A stretch of DNA of 64,000 bases from Pseudomonas sp. St316 (lineage in GTDB: Bacteria; Pseudomonadota; Gammaproteobacteria; Pseudomonadales; Pseudomonadaceae), in the NCBI RefSeq assembly GCF_018325905.1, contig NZ_AP021901.1, positions 868,001 through 932,000 of the forward strand, written 5' to 3'. Each line of letters starts with the position of its first letter. Within the stretch, counting starts at the first letter, position 1. Below the pieces are notes generated by a model, which saw nothing but the letters and a program-made list of their open reading frames with translations, was not told the origin of the DNA and did no database searches. The position numbers were made by a program, and so were the translations under genes. This document shows positions 42,482 to 51,918 of the stretch, in pieces.

Positions 42482-43195
42482 TCAGATCACATGGATTTGG
42501 GCTGCTTTTGCCACCGCTGAAATTTTATTGCTGACGTTCAGCTTTCGCATGCAACTGCACACATGGAAATTCACGGTTCGTTCGGAAAGACAGAGAATCC
42601 TGCCCACTTCCGACGCTGTCTTGCCTTCGGCAGACCACCTCAACACTTCGATCTCCCTGGGTGACAGGTGGCATTTGGGCTGGTCTGCCAGGGCGTCAGA
42701 CAATTTTTTGCTGGCGAGTGCGTGCAGCTTTTGACTGGCGAAGATGGCGTAGCCGAGATTTGCATAGTGCTCCTCGATATCAATGGGGCAATGGGACCGA
42801 GCCAGGCTGAACAGGCTGCAACGTACCCCTTGGTCATCATGAACGGCTTGGGTCCAGCCATACTTGAGGCCCTGTCGATTAAGTTCTCGCCATAACTTGG
42901 GGGCGTGAGCAAAAACAGTCTCATCCCACAAGATGGGGAGCGGTGATTGATTGCAATGTGCTACTAACGGATCATTCGACGCATAGCCATTTTGTTCATA
43001 AAGTCTGTCCCATCCATAAGGGTAGTTATTCAGGTTCACCTTGTTGGTGTGTTTGTCGGGGCTTCCGAGATAGGCTGCAAAGGCGCAATATTCAAACCCT
43101 TGATTATTAAAGAAATTCAGGGCCAGACGATAGGCCGTCTGCAGGTCTTTTTCACAAGACAACTCTCTCAATAGTAAGTCCTTCCACTTTTTCAT
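42482..43195 (-). CDS. LuxR-family AHL-type quorum-sensing receptor (orphan)
   Basis: 237-residue regulator with an N-terminal autoinducer-binding domain and a C-terminal LuxR helix-turn-helix (LSPREIEVLRWSAEGKTASEVGRILCLSERTVNFHVCSCMRKL). The six residues conserved in AHL receptors are present: Trp62, Tyr66, Asp75, Pro76, Trp90 and Gly113. AGGAGAG precedes the start at 43195. No luxI-type synthase is in the window, so it looks like a LuxR solo. The gene is less GC-rich than its neighbours and has an AT-rich upstream region, suggesting recent acquisition. Confidence 0.9.
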   Translation of the reverse strand: MKKWKDLLLRELSCEKDLQTAYRLALNFFNNQGFEYCAFAAYLGSPDKHTNKVNLNNYPYGWDRLYEQNGYASNDPLVAHCNQSPLPILWDETVFAHAPKLWRELNRQGLKYGWTQAVHDDQGVRCSLFSLARSHCPIDIEEHYANLGYAIFASQKLHALASKKLSDALADQPKCHLSPREIEVLRWSAEGKTASEVGRILCLSERTVNFHVCSCMRKLNVSNKISAVAKAAQIHVI

Positions 43196-43485
43196 CGCTC
43201 TCTCCTGGCTTGATTCGTCCCTGCGGATCCAATCCATGATGCGAGATTTGAGTGTAGGACTATTCTTAATTTGTAGTAAGTTTTTTTAGTTTGCTTACAG
43301 TATGAAATGTTTAAGAAATAAACTTTTTAATTGATTGTTTTTACGGTGTCTGTGAGTTTGTATAAGTTTGGTAGAGGTTTTGGCCTGGAGGGTGGAAACT
43401 ATGGCTAAAGTGCCATTATTCGCCGTTGGTGGTGAAGATGCTCGCTTTGCGGGACACTGTAAGTCTTGTTCCATTGGAGTGGCCC
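43196..43485. other. AT-rich intergenic patch between luxR-type gene and fpr
   Basis: The section 43250-43370 is strikingly AT-rich for this genome, with runs such as AAGTTTTTTTAGTTTG and AATAAACTTTTTAATTG. It contains the divergent promoters of the LuxR-type regulator and fpr. No lux-box-like inverted repeat or coding frame could be assigned with confidence. Confidence 0.55.
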
Positions 43486-44262
43486 ATGACCGACAGTGCA
43501 GAGAAGTTCACCCGCCAGACCCTGCTCGATGTCCAGCCGTTGACACCTCATTTGTTTACTTTGCGTACGACCCGGGATCGCGGCTTTCGCTTCCGGGCGG
43601 GGCAGTTTGCCCGGCTGGGGGTTGTCAAGGCGGACGGGAACACCGTCTGGCGGGCGTATTCCATGGTGTCTTCGCCGTTCGACGAGTTCCTCGAGTTCTT
43701 TTCCATCGTGGTTCCCGATGGCGAGTTCACCAGTGAGCTCAGCCGCCTGCAGCCGGGTGACGAACTGTTGGTGGAGCGGCAGGCTGTCGGCTACCTGACG
43801 CTGGATCGCTTTGTCGATGGTCGGGATTTGTGGCTGCTGTCTACCGGGACGGGGGTGGCGCCGTTTCTTTCAATCCTGCAGGATTTTGAGGTCTGGGAAA
43901 AATTCGAGCGGATCATCCTGGTGTACAGCGTGCGCGAGGCCCGCGAGTTGGCATACCAGGAGCTGATCAAGGAGCTGCCCCAGCGCGACTACCTGGCCGA
44001 ATATGCTCACAAGTTTCGTTTCATTGCGACCGTCACCCGTGAGCAGCATCCGGGGGCGCTCAGTGGGCGGATCACCACGCTGATCGAAAATGGCGAGCTG
44101 GAGCGGGCGGCCGGCGTAGCGCTGACGCCGGAACATTCGCGAGTGATGCTGTGCGGCAACCCGCAAATGATCGACGACACGCGCAAGTTGCTCAAGGCCA
44201 GGGGGCTGCAACTGAGCCTGACCCGTCGGCCAGGCCAGGTGGCGGTGGAAAACTACTGGTAG
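43486..44262 (+). CDS. fpr: Ferredoxin--NADP+ reductase (Fpr-type)
   Basis: 258-residue FAD enzyme exchanging electrons between NADPH and ferredoxin or flavodoxin. FAD site R56-A-Y58-S59 (WRAYSMVS), NADP-binding GTGVAPFLS near residue 115, and the C-terminal ENYW with terminal Trp, typical for the bacterial Fpr subclass. ATG 43486 follows TTGGAG. Pseudomonas has two such enzymes; this one's opening (FTRQTLLDVQPLTPHLFTLRTTRD) looks more like the second, FprB-type copy, which is a judgement from memory. Convergent with mscL. Confidence 0.88.
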   Translation: MTDSAEKFTRQTLLDVQPLTPHLFTLRTTRDRGFRFRAGQFARLGVVKADGNTVWRAYSMVSSPFDEFLEFFSIVVPDGEFTSELSRLQPGDELLVERQAVGYLTLDRFVDGRDLWLLSTGTGVAPFLSILQDFEVWEKFERIILVYSVREARELAYQELIKELPQRDYLAEYAHKFRFIATVTREQHPGALSGRITTLIENGELERAAGVALTPEHSRVMLCGNPQMIDDTRKLLKARGLQLSLTRRPGQVAVENYW

Positions 44263-44296
44263 AACTCAATCAGGGTCATGTCAGTGACCGACTTCC

Positions 44297-44710
44297 TCAG
44301 GGCCTTTCGTTTTGGGCCTTGAGCAGGTCGCGAATTTCGGTGAGCAGCAGTTCTTCCTTGGTCGGAACCGGTGGCGCGCTGGGGGCTACGGCCTCTTCGC
44401 GCTTGAGACGGTTGATCGCCTTGACGCCCATGAAAATGGCGAACGCCACGATGATGAAGTCGATGGTGCTCTGGATGAATTTACCGTACGCCAGTACCAC
44501 GGCAGGCGCATCGCCCTGGGCAGCCTTGAGGGTGATGGCCAGGTCACTGAAGTCCACCCCACCAATCAGCAGGCCGATGGGAGGCATGACCACGTCGCCA
44601 ACGAATGACGAAACGATTTTGCCGAAAGCGGCACCGATGATGATCCCGACGGCCATGTCGACGACATTGCCTTTGACCGCGAAGGCCTTGAACTCGCTTA
44701 GCACGCCCAT
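44297..44710 (-). CDS. mscL: Large-conductance mechanosensitive channel
   Basis: 137-residue pentameric channel that opens under membrane tension during osmotic downshock. [51 protein letters not shown] is helix 1 with its N-terminal S1 segment; [22 protein letters not shown] is helix 2. Cytoplasmic C-terminal helix [19 protein letters not shown]. Normal length. Single gene, convergent with fpr. Confidence 0.96.
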   Translation of the reverse strand: MGVLSEFKAFAVKGNVVDMAVGIIIGAAFGKIVSSFVGDVVMPPIGLLIGGVDFSDLAITLKAAQGDAPAVVLAYGKFIQSTIDFIIVAFAIFMGVKAINRLKREEAVAPSAPPVPTKEELLLTEIRDLLKAQNERP

Positions 44711-44992
44711 GAGCTATTCCTTGTAACAGATGAAAGATGAGTGGCAGTGTAAGTCAGCACAACGCGTCCTGCTCGAAACGTCTGCTCACAAAGCTTGAGT
44801 TATCGACCTAGTCCTGGGTGAAAAGTTTTCAAAGTGCCATCAATCGCGCGTGATACGCGGTTTCAGCCTGGCGCCCTACAACGTTTTTTCTATCGACGCG
44901 GTACGGCATTTCTATTTAGGTTTTCCTTTTTCGAGCACTAGCCTCTGCATGGCGCACATGGATGCGCTCTATAACATCAGAGGAACACGCCT
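44711..44992. other. mscL/katB promoter region
   Basis: A 282-base region between divergent mscL and katB. Two CTAT tetranucleotides at 44890-44893 and 44912-44915 are spaced by 22 bases, which is the spacing between like half-sites in an OxyR box, but the ATAG partners are absent, so an OxyR site is only a weak possibility. No small gene seen. Confidence 0.35.
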
Positions 44993-46534
44993 ATGAACAC
45001 TTCCCTTGGCCACGGGGCTTATTCCCATCGCCGCGCTTTTTTGGTGCTGACAGCGAGTCTTTTGTCCTTGTCTGTCAACGCGGCCACCCTGACCCGGGAC
45101 AACGGTGCGGCTGTCGGCGACAACCAGAACTCGCAAACGGCAGGCCCCGACGGCCCGACCTTGCTGCAAGACGTGCAGTTGATCCAGAAGCTCCAGCGCT
45201 TTGACCGTGAGCGCATCCCCGAGCGCGTGGTGCATGCCCGTGGGACCGGTGCCCACGGTACCTTTACGGTTTCCGAGGATCTCAGCGACCTGACCAAGGC
45301 CAAGGTCTTTGCCGCCGGCCAGGTCACACCGGTGTTCGTGCGTTTTTCTGCCGTGGTGCACGGCAATCATTCACCGGAAACCCTGCGCGACCCCCGTGGT
45401 TTCGCCACGAAGTTCTACACCGCCGACGGTAATTGGGACTTGGTGGGTAACAACTTCCCGACGTTCTTCATTCGCGATGCCATCAAGTTTCCGGACATGG
45501 TCCACGCCTTCAAACCCGACCCACGGACCAATCTGGACGACGATTCACGCCGCTTCGATTTCTTCTCCCATGTACCAGAGTCGACCCGCACCCTGACCGA
45601 GTTGTATTCCAACTCCGGGACACCGGCCAGTTACCGTGAGATGGATGGTAACGGTGTACATGCCTACAAACTGGTTAACGCCAAGGGTGAAGTTCATTAC
45701 GTGAAGTTTCATTGGAAAAGTTTGCAGGGCTTGAAAAATCTCGATCCGAAAGAAGTTGTGAAAGTTCAGGGTCAAGATTACAGCCACATGACAAATGATC
45801 TGGTGAGTCATATTAATAAAGGCGACTTCCCGAAGTGGGACTTGTACGTCCAGGTGCTCAATCCACAGGACCTTGCAAAGTTTGACTTCGACCCGCTGGA
45901 CGCGACCAAGATCTGGCCGGGTGTGCCTGAGCGCAAAGTCGGGCAAATGGTCTTGAACCGCAATCCGGCGAATGTCTTCCAGGAAACCGAGCAAGTGGCC
46001 ATGGCGCCGGCCAATCTTGTGCCGGGTATCGAACCTTCCGAGGATCGTTTGCTCCAGGGACGAGTATTTTCCTACGCCGACACGCAGATGTACCGCTTGG
46101 GTGCCAATGCCCTGCAACTGCCGATCAACGCCCCCAAGGTGGCGGTGAACAACGGTAACCAGGACGGCGCGATGAACCCAGGCAGCACCAGCACCGGGGT
46201 GAATTATCAGCCGAGCCGCCTGATGCCGCGTGAAGAACCGCAAGCGGCACGCTACAGCCAGGCCACGCTGAGCGGCAGCACCCAGCAGGCGAAGATCCAG
46301 CGTGAGCAGAACTTCAAGCAGGCCGGTGATTTGTATCGTTCGTTCAGCAAGAAAGAGCGTGATGACCTGATCGACAGCTTCGGCGGCTCGTTGGCGACCA
46401 CCGATGATGAGAGCAAGCACATCATCCTGTCGTTCCTCTACAAGGCTGACCCGGAGTACGGTACTGGCGTGGCGCGTGTCGCCAAAGGTGACTTGGCCCG
46501 GGTCAAGGCGCTGGCGGAAAAACTGAGCGACTGA
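44993..46534 (+). CDS. katB: Exported monofunctional catalase KatB
   Basis: 513-residue haem catalase with a signal peptide (residues 1-30, ending SLSVNA), so it acts in the periplasm. Active-site His81 (RVVHARGTGAHG), Asn154 (VGNNFPTFF) and the proximal Tyr in RVFSYADTQMYRLG are intact. Start at 44993 with GAGGAAC ahead. As in P. aeruginosa it is followed by the ankyrin gene ankB, which supports its activity there. It is probably peroxide-induced. Confidence 0.95.
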   Translation: MNTSLGHGAYSHRRAFLVLTASLLSLSVNAATLTRDNGAAVGDNQNSQTAGPDGPTLLQDVQLIQKLQRFDRERIPERVVHARGTGAHGTFTVSEDLSDLTKAKVFAAGQVTPVFVRFSAVVHGNHSPETLRDPRGFATKFYTADGNWDLVGNNFPTFFIRDAIKFPDMVHAFKPDPRTNLDDDSRRFDFFSHVPESTRTLTELYSNSGTPASYREMDGNGVHAYKLVNAKGEVHYVKFHWKSLQGLKNLDPKEVVKVQGQDYSHMTNDLVSHINKGDFPKWDLYVQVLNPQDLAKFDFDPLDATKIWPGVPERKVGQMVLNRNPANVFQETEQVAMAPANLVPGIEPSEDRLLQGRVFSYADTQMYRLGANALQLPINAPKVAVNNGNQDGAMNPGSTSTGVNYQPSRLMPREEPQAARYSQATLSGSTQQAKIQREQNFKQAGDLYRSFSKKERDDLIDSFGGSLATTDDESKHIILSFLYKADPEYGTGVARVAKGDLARVKALAEKLSD

Positions 46535-46558
46535 TCCACAGTTCGCAAGTGCATGGCC

Positions 46559-46646
46559 TGTGGGAGCAAAGCTTGCTCGCGAAGCAGTCGCTGCGGTCTG
46601 AAGCCAGACCGAGTTGTCTGCATCGCGGGCAAGCCTTGCTCCCACA
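46559..46646. repeat. REPIN, mixed arms
   Basis: TGTGGGAGCAAAGCTTGCTC from 46559 and GCGGGCAAGCCTTGCTCCCA with CA ending at 46646. Same arm combination as the element at 38083. It lies between katB and ankB. Confidence 0.88.
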
Positions 46647-46682
46647 ACCATGCCTCCACAGTCATCTGCCAGAGGAGACGTC

Positions 46683-47234
46683 ATGATGCGCAGATTGCTT
46701 TTATCGATGCTCGCGGCGTGGTCGGTGGGCGTACTGGCCGATCAGCCAATACCCACCGAACCGGCTGCGGTCCGGGAACAGTTGCAAAACTATTACTTCG
46801 ACGCCGCTCGCCGCGGCAACGTGCCGATGCTCGATACGTTTATCGAGGCCGGTTATTCGCTGGACACCCGGGATGAGAAGGGCTACACCGCGCTGATCCT
46901 GGCCGCCTATCACGGACACGGCCCAGCGGTAGATCGGCTGCTGGCGGCGGGTGCCGATGCCTGTGCCCAGGACAAACGTGGCAACACGGCGCTGATGGGC
47001 GCGATTTTCAAGGGCGAAGTGCAGATCGCCCGGCGTTTGCTGTCCACCGATTGCAGTCCGGACCAACGCAACGGCGCCGGGCAGACCGCGGCGATGTATG
47101 CCGGTCTGTTCAAGCGTGATGAATTGCTCGATGCCTTGAAGGCCAAGGGCGCCGACCTGGAGGCCAAGGATCCGCTGGGCAATAGCGCGACGGACCTCGC
47201 GCGCGGTGAAATCAGAATGCCGGCCCCGCGCTGA
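46683..47234 (+). CDS. ankB: Ankyrin-repeat protein AnkB
   Basis: 183-residue predicted periplasmic protein: signal peptide residues 1-20 (RRLLLSMLAAWSVGVLA) then about four ankyrin repeats (NYYFDAARRGNVPMLDTFIEAGYSL, KGYTALILAAYHGHGPAVDRLLAAGAD, RGNTALMGAIFKGEVQIARRLL, AGQTAAMYAGLFKRDELLDALKAKGAD). AGAGGAGAC precedes ATG 46683. In P. aeruginosa AnkB is needed for full KatB activity, perhaps as a scaffold. Here a REPIN lies between katB and ankB, so co-transcription is not assured. Confidence 0.92.
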   Translation: MMRRLLLSMLAAWSVGVLADQPIPTEPAAVREQLQNYYFDAARRGNVPMLDTFIEAGYSLDTRDEKGYTALILAAYHGHGPAVDRLLAAGADACAQDKRGNTALMGAIFKGEVQIARRLLSTDCSPDQRNGAGQTAAMYAGLFKRDELLDALKAKGADLEAKDPLGNSATDLARGEIRMPAPR

Positions 47235-47277
47235 TGCCCGCCTGAGCTATCATCGCGGTTTTACCCCCGGAGTTCAG

Positions 47278-48645
47278 ATGGCCAAGGCTAAGCGCATGTA
47301 CGGCTGCACCGAGTGCGGCTCGACCTTTCCCAAATGGGCCGGCCAATGCAGCGAATGCGGGGCCTGGAACACCCTGACCGAAACCATGGTCGAGAGCGGC
47401 GGCGCGGCGGCGCCCACCGGTCGCACTGGCTGGGCCGGCCAGCAGGCGCAGATCAAGACCCTGGCCGAAGTCAGCGTCGAAGAAATCCCGCGTTTCTCCA
47501 CCGCCTCCGGTGAACTGGACCGCGTGCTCGGCGGCGGCCTGGTGGACGGTTCGGTGGTGCTGATCGGCGGCGATCCGGGCATCGGCAAATCCACCATCTT
47601 GTTGCAAACCTTGTGCAACCTCGCCACCCGCATGCCAGCGCTGTACGTCACTGGCGAAGAATCCCAGCAGCAGGTCGCCATGCGCGCCCGGCGCCTGGGC
47701 TTGCCCCAGGACCAGTTGCGGGTCATGACCGAAACCTGCATCGAGACCATCATCGCCACGGCGCGCCTGGAAAAACCCAAGGTGATGGTGATCGACTCGA
47801 TCCAGACGATTTTCACCGAACAACTGCAATCGGCCCCGGGCGGCGTGTCCCAGGTGCGCGAAAGCGCGGCGTTGCTGGTGCGCTACGCCAAGCAGAGCGG
47901 CACGGCGATTTTCCTGGTGGGCCACGTCACCAAGGAGGGCGCACTGGCGGGGCCGCGGGTGCTGGAGCACATGGTCGATACCGTGTTGTATTTCGAAGGC
48001 GAGTCCGACGGGCGCCTGCGTTTGCTGCGGGCGGTGAAGAACCGCTTTGGCGCTGTCAACGAACTGGGTGTGTTTGGCATGACCGACAGGGGCCTGAAAG
48101 AAGTCTCGAACCCTTCGGCGATCTTTCTGACGCGAGCCCAGGAAGAAGTCCCCGGTAGCGTGGTCATGGCAACGTGGGAAGGCACCCGGCCGATGCTGGT
48201 CGAGGTGCAAGCGCTGGTGGACGACAGCCACCTGGCGAACCCGCGCCGTGTCACCCTGGGCCTGGATCAGAATCGGTTGGCCATGTTGCTGGCGGTGTTG
48301 CATCGACACGGCGGGATTCCGACTCACGACCAGGACGTGTTCCTCAACGTCGTGGGCGGGGTCAAGGTGCTGGAAACCGCGTCCGACCTGGCGTTGATGG
48401 CCGCGGTCATGTCGAGCCTGCGCAACCGGCCGCTGCCCCACGACCTGTTGGTGTTCGGCGAAGTGGGGCTGTCGGGTGAAGTGCGGCCGGTACCCAGTGG
48501 CCAGGAGCGGCTCAAGGAAGCGGCCAAGCACGGCTTCAAACGCGCCATCGTGCCCAAGGGTAACGCGCCGAAGGAAGCGCCGGCGGGGTTGCGGATCATC
48601 GCGGTGACGCGCCTGGAACAGGCGCTGGATGCGCTGTTCGAATAG
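47278..48645 (+). CDS. radA: DNA repair protein RadA
   Basis: 455-residue RecA-like protein that promotes branch migration in recombinational repair. Zinc finger CTECGSTFPKWAGQCSECGAWNT (residues 10-31), Walker A GGDPGIGKST, the KNRFG motif (VKNRFGAVNELG) and a Lon-like C-terminal domain (GGVKVLETASDLALMAAVMSSL, GEVGLSGEVRPV). ATG 47278 follows CCGGAG. Usual length. Confidence 0.97.
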   Translation: MAKAKRMYGCTECGSTFPKWAGQCSECGAWNTLTETMVESGGAAAPTGRTGWAGQQAQIKTLAEVSVEEIPRFSTASGELDRVLGGGLVDGSVVLIGGDPGIGKSTILLQTLCNLATRMPALYVTGEESQQQVAMRARRLGLPQDQLRVMTETCIETIIATARLEKPKVMVIDSIQTIFTEQLQSAPGGVSQVRESAALLVRYAKQSGTAIFLVGHVTKEGALAGPRVLEHMVDTVLYFEGESDGRLRLLRAVKNRFGAVNELGVFGMTDRGLKEVSNPSAIFLTRAQEEVPGSVVMATWEGTRPMLVEVQALVDDSHLANPRRVTLGLDQNRLAMLLAVLHRHGGIPTHDQDVFLNVVGGVKVLETASDLALMAAVMSSLRNRPLPHDLLVFGEVGLSGEVRPVPSGQERLKEAAKHGFKRAIVPKGNAPKEAPAGLRIIAVTRLEQALDALFE

Positions 48646-48669
48646 CACTGGCAATTGCGGAAGGAATGT

Positions 48670-48758
48670 ATGTGGGAGCAAAGCTTGCTCGCGAGGCAGG
48701 CGACTCGATTTTTTAAGGACCGCATCGCCCCTATCGCGGGCAAGCCTTGCTCCCACAT
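48670..48758. repeat. REPIN, mixed arms
   Basis: ATGTGGGAGCAAAGCTTGCT from 48670 and CGGGCAAGCCTTGCTCCCAC with AT ending at 48758, spacer about 37 bases. Third copy of this arm combination. Between convergent radA and the PilZ gene. Confidence 0.88.
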
Positions 48759-48792
48759 GGAACTCCTCGCCAAAGGGACGGGGTAGCTCAAA

Positions 48793-49149
48793 TCAAATCT
48801 GGATCAACGCCGCCAACTCCCGCTCCAGCTCATTATGGTCGGCCAGGTTCAGCTCCACCAGCCGGCGCAGGTGGGCGATGGAGTCCAGGTCGATATGCTC
48901 GCAGACGAAACCCAGGTGGCCGTGGTCGTCGTGGGTCAATCGAACCTCCATCCTCACTTCCACCTCATTGCTCAGGTGAATGTCGGCGATAAAGGTTTTC
49001 TCGGGGTTACCCAGCCAGGGTTCGGGCTTTTCGATCAGCAGGCCCTTGAGGGACAGGTCCAGCAATTTCACCGGCCAGGTGAATGGACCCTGGGTCAGCT
49101 CAGTCCTGGCATGGAATTCAATTCGTACGAAGCGGCGACGTTCGCTCAT
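48793..49149 (-). CDS. PilZ-domain c-di-GMP receptor, MapZ-like
   Basis: 118-residue single-domain PilZ protein. Cyclic-di-GMP motifs: Arg5-x-x-x-Arg9 (RRFVR) at the N-terminus and Asp31-x-Ser33-x-x-Gly36 (DLSLKG). The C-terminus CEHIDLDSIAHLRRLVELNL closely matches my recollection of P. aeruginosa PA4608 (MapZ), which binds the chemotaxis methyltransferase CheR1 when loaded with c-di-GMP. AAGGAA lies before the chosen start at 49149. Same place relative to radA and cstA as PA4608. Confidence 0.88.
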   Translation of the reverse strand: MSERRRFVRIEFHARTELTQGPFTWPVKLLDLSLKGLLIEKPEPWLGNPEKTFIADIHLSNEVEVRMEVRLTHDDHGHLGFVCEHIDLDSIAHLRRLVELNLADHNELERELAALIQI

Positions 49150-49308
49150 TACGCATTCCTTCTGGAGATTCACTGAACTATAGACCCAACTGAGAGGTGA
49201 TCGTCACCGTTCGGCCGCCGACAGACGAATGTCGAGTATGGCCTTTGCCTGGGTTAGCGCTAAACTCCAATGGCTGCCTTTCTTGTCCACCCTGGCTGGA
49301 ATATAAAA

Positions 49309-51375
49309 ATGAAAAACAATAATAGCCTGCTGCGCCATCTACCCTGGCTACTGCTGGCCGTCGTAGGAGCGTGCGCCCTGGGCGTCGTGGCATTGCGTCG
49401 AGGCGAGGCGATCAACGCCTTATGGATCGTCGTCGCAGCCGTGGCCATCTACCTGGTCGCCTACCGCTACTACAGCCTCTTCATCGCCAACAACGTGATG
49501 CAACTCGATGCGCGCCGGGCCACCCCTGCCGTGCTCAACAACGATGGCCTGGACTACGTCCCGACCAACAAACACATTCTCTTCGGCCACCACTTCGCAG
49601 CCATTGCCGGCGCGGGGCCGCTGGTCGGGCCGGTGCTGGCGGCGCAAATGGGCTACTTGCCCGGTACGCTGTGGCTGATTGCCGGCGTGGTGCTGGCAGG
49701 GGCGGTGCAGGACTTCATGATCCTGTTCCTGTCCACCCGCCGCAACGGTCGCTCCCTGGGCGACATGGTGCGCGAGGAAATGGGCCGCATCCCCGGCACC
49801 ATCGCGCTGTTCGGCTGCTTCCTGATCATGATCATCATCCTCGCGGTGCTGGCGCTGATCGTGGTCAAGGCCCTGGCCGAGAGCCCATGGGGCATCTTCA
49901 CGGTGATGGCGACCATCCCGATCGCGATGTTCATGGGCATCTACATGCGCTACATCCGCCCGGGCCGCATCGGTGAGATCTCGCTCATCGGCGTGCTGTT
50001 GCTGCTGGGCTCGATCTGGCTGGGCGGGCAGATCGCCGCCGACCCGGTCTGGGCCAAGGCCTTTTCCTTCACCGGGATCCAGATCACCTGGATGCTGATC
50101 GGCTATGGTTTTGTCGCGGCGGTGCTGCCGGTGTGGCTGATCCTGGCCCCGCGCGACTACCTGTCGACCTTCCTCAAGATCGGCACCATCGTCGCCCTGG
50201 CCATCGGCATCCTGGTGACCATGCCCGAGCTGAAAATGCCGGCGCTGACCCAGTTCACCAACGGCTTGGGCCCGGTATGGAAGGGCGGGTTGTTCCCGTT
50301 CCTGTTCATCACCATCGCCTGCGGCGCGGTCTCGGGTTTCCACGCGCTGATCGCCTCGGGTACCACGCCCAAGCTGCTGGATAACGAAACCAACGCCCGC
50401 TACATCGGTTACGGCGGCATGCTGATGGAGTCCTTCGTGGCGATCATGGCGATGGTTGCCGCGTCGGTGATCGAGCCAGGCGTGTACTTCGCTATGAACA
50501 GCCCGGCGGCGATCGTCGGCGGTGACGTGGTGGCCGTGGCCCAGACCGTCAGCAGCTGGGGTTTTGCAATCACCCCCGAGGCGCTGCAAGCGGTGGCCAA
50601 GGACATCGGCGAGACCACCGTGCTGGCTCGTGCCGGCGGTGCGCCGACCCTGGCGGTCGGGATCGCGCAGATCCTGCACTCGGTGCTGCCGGGTGAAAAC
50701 ACCATGGCGTTCTGGTACCACTTCGCGATCCTGTTCGAAGCGCTGTTCATCCTCACCGCCGTGGACGCCGGCACCCGTGCCGGGCGGTTCATGCTGCAGG
50801 ATTTGCTGGGTTCGTTCGTGCCTTCGCTCAAGCGCACTGAATCCTGGACCGCCAACCTGATCGCCACCGCCGGTTGCGTGGCACTGTGGGGCTACCTGCT
50901 GTATCAGGGCGTGATCGATCCGCTGGGTGGCATCAACACCTTGTGGCCGCTGTTCGGCATCTCCAACCAGATGCTGGCCGGCATTGCCCTGATGCTCGCC
51001 ACCGTGGTGCTGATCAAGATGAAGCGCCAGCGCTACGTCTGGGTGACCATGCTGCCAGCGGCCTGGCTGCTGATCTGCACCACCACGGCGGGCCTGATCA
51101 AGCTGTTCGACGCCAACCCGGCGATCGGCTTTCTGGCCCTGGCCCGCAAATACAACGAGGCCCTGGCCGCGGGGCAAGTCCTGGCGCCGGCCAAGAACAT
51201 CGACCAGATGCAGCACGTGGTGCTCAACGCCTACACCAACGCGACGCTGACGGCGCTGTTCCTGTTCGTGGTCTTAAGCATCCTGTTCTACGCGCTCAAG
51301 GTCGGCATCGCCGCCTGGGGCACAAAAGAACGCACGGATAAAGAAGCGCCATTCCAGGCCCTGCCGGACGCTTGA
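49309..51375 (+). CDS. cstA: Carbon starvation protein A
   Basis: 688-residue polytopic protein with about 16-18 helices. [43 protein letters not shown] is the signature N-terminal region; [21 protein letters not shown] motif (here [17 protein letters not shown]) and [30 protein letters not shown] follow. CstA is a peptide or pyruvate transporter in enterobacteria, working with the small YbdD protein, which is the next gene. ATG 49309 chosen over an in-frame ATG at 49270, which adds a stretch unlike the family. Confidence 0.95.
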   Translation: MKNNNSLLRHLPWLLLAVVGACALGVVALRRGEAINALWIVVAAVAIYLVAYRYYSLFIANNVMQLDARRATPAVLNNDGLDYVPTNKHILFGHHFAAIAGAGPLVGPVLAAQMGYLPGTLWLIAGVVLAGAVQDFMILFLSTRRNGRSLGDMVREEMGRIPGTIALFGCFLIMIIILAVLALIVVKALAESPWGIFTVMATIPIAMFMGIYMRYIRPGRIGEISLIGVLLLLGSIWLGGQIAADPVWAKAFSFTGIQITWMLIGYGFVAAVLPVWLILAPRDYLSTFLKIGTIVALAIGILVTMPELKMPALTQFTNGLGPVWKGGLFPFLFITIACGAVSGFHALIASGTTPKLLDNETNARYIGYGGMLMESFVAIMAMVAASVIEPGVYFAMNSPAAIVGGDVVAVAQTVSSWGFAITPEALQAVAKDIGETTVLARAGGAPTLAVGIAQILHSVLPGENTMAFWYHFAILFEALFILTAVDAGTRAGRFMLQDLLGSFVPSLKRTESWTANLIATAGCVALWGYLLYQGVIDPLGGINTLWPLFGISNQMLAGIALMLATVVLIKMKRQRYVWVTMLPAAWLLICTTTAGLIKLFDANPAIGFLALARKYNEALAAGQVLAPAKNIDQMQHVVLNAYTNATLTALFLFVVLSILFYALKVGIAAWGTKERTDKEAPFQALPDA

Positions 51376-51391
51376 AGCGAGGATTGCAACG

Positions 51392-51589
51392 ATGTTCAAT
51401 GACTTGAGTCGCCTGGGTAAATACCTCGGTCAGGCCGCCCGCCTGATGGTCGGCATGCCCGACTACGACAACTACGTCGAGCACATGCAAACCAAACACC
51501 CGGACAAACCGCTGATGGACTACGAGGCGTTCTTTCGCGAACGCCAGGAGGCCCGTTACGGTGGCAAGGGTGGGCCCAAGTGCTGTTGA
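51392..51589 (+). CDS. ybdD: YbdD/YjiX-family small protein
   Basis: 65-residue protein: [37 protein letters not shown], then [16 protein letters not shown] and a final CC. GAGGATTG precedes the start, 16 bases after cstA. The family (DUF466) always accompanies CstA-type transporters and is required for pyruvate uptake by CstA in E. coli. Same operon as cstA. Confidence 0.93.
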   Translation: MFNDLSRLGKYLGQAARLMVGMPDYDNYVEHMQTKHPDKPLMDYEAFFRERQEARYGGKGGPKCC

Positions 51590-51617
51590 AGCACCGCTTG
51601 GGTTGAGGTAACCCTCT

Positions 51618-51707
51618 TGTGGGAGCGAGCTTGCTCGCGATAGCGGTGGGTCAGTTAGTGATGATGTTGGCTGACCCGGCGCTATCGCGAGCAAGCTCGC
51701 TCCCACA
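51618..51707. repeat. REPIN, family A (left twin)
   Basis: TGTGGGAGCGAGCTTGCTCGC from 51618 and its complement ending at 51707. The spacer (TCAGTTAGTGATGATGTTGG...) is almost the same as in the element 211 bases further on. Confidence 0.92.
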
Positions 51708-51723
51708 GTTGTTTTTGGGTGAT

Positions 51724-51822
51724 CTCAGGATTTGCATACACCACAGTTGTTTTGGGGGGGCTCTCAGGATTTGCATACACCACAGTTGTTTTGGGGGCTC
51801 TCAGGATTTGCATACACCACAG
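51724..51822. repeat. Tandem repeat, 2.6 copies of a 37-39-base unit
   Basis: Units begin with CTCAGGATTTGCATACACCA at 51724, 51763 and 51800; each full unit continues CAGTTGTTTTGGGGG with a G-run of variable length and ends GCT. The third copy stops after CACAG at 51822. A partial copy (CACAGTTGTTTTTGGGTGAT) joins the left REPIN. Confidence 0.88.
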
Positions 51823-51828
51823 ATCCCC

Positions 51829-51918
51829 TGTGGGAGCGAGCTTGCTCGCGATAGCGGAGTGTCAGTTAGTAATGATGTTGGCTGACCCGGCGCTATCGCG
51901 AGCAAGCTCGCTCCCACA
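51829..51918. repeat. REPIN, family A (right twin)
   Basis: Same arms as the left twin; spacer TCAGTTAGTAATGATGTTGG differs at one base in this stretch. The likeness of the non-palindromic spacer indicates a local duplication rather than two independent insertions. Confidence 0.92.

Noticed and set aside
43368..43736. Small Cys-rich protein before fpr
   Set aside because: The frame runs into fpr out of phase, with a TTG/GTG-type start and no ribosome site; the fpr frame is the real one.
44890..44915. OxyR box ahead of katB
   Set aside because: Only two of four half-sites (both CTAT, spacing 22) are present; kept only as a weak note.
47212..48756. 514-codon minus-strand open frame
   Set aside because: Shadow of radA and the REPIN behind it; its His/Gln/Arg-rich composition is that of a complementary frame.
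51724..51822. Tandem repeat as a CRISPR array
   Set aside because: The copies abut without unique spacers, there are fewer than three full units, and no cas gene is present.
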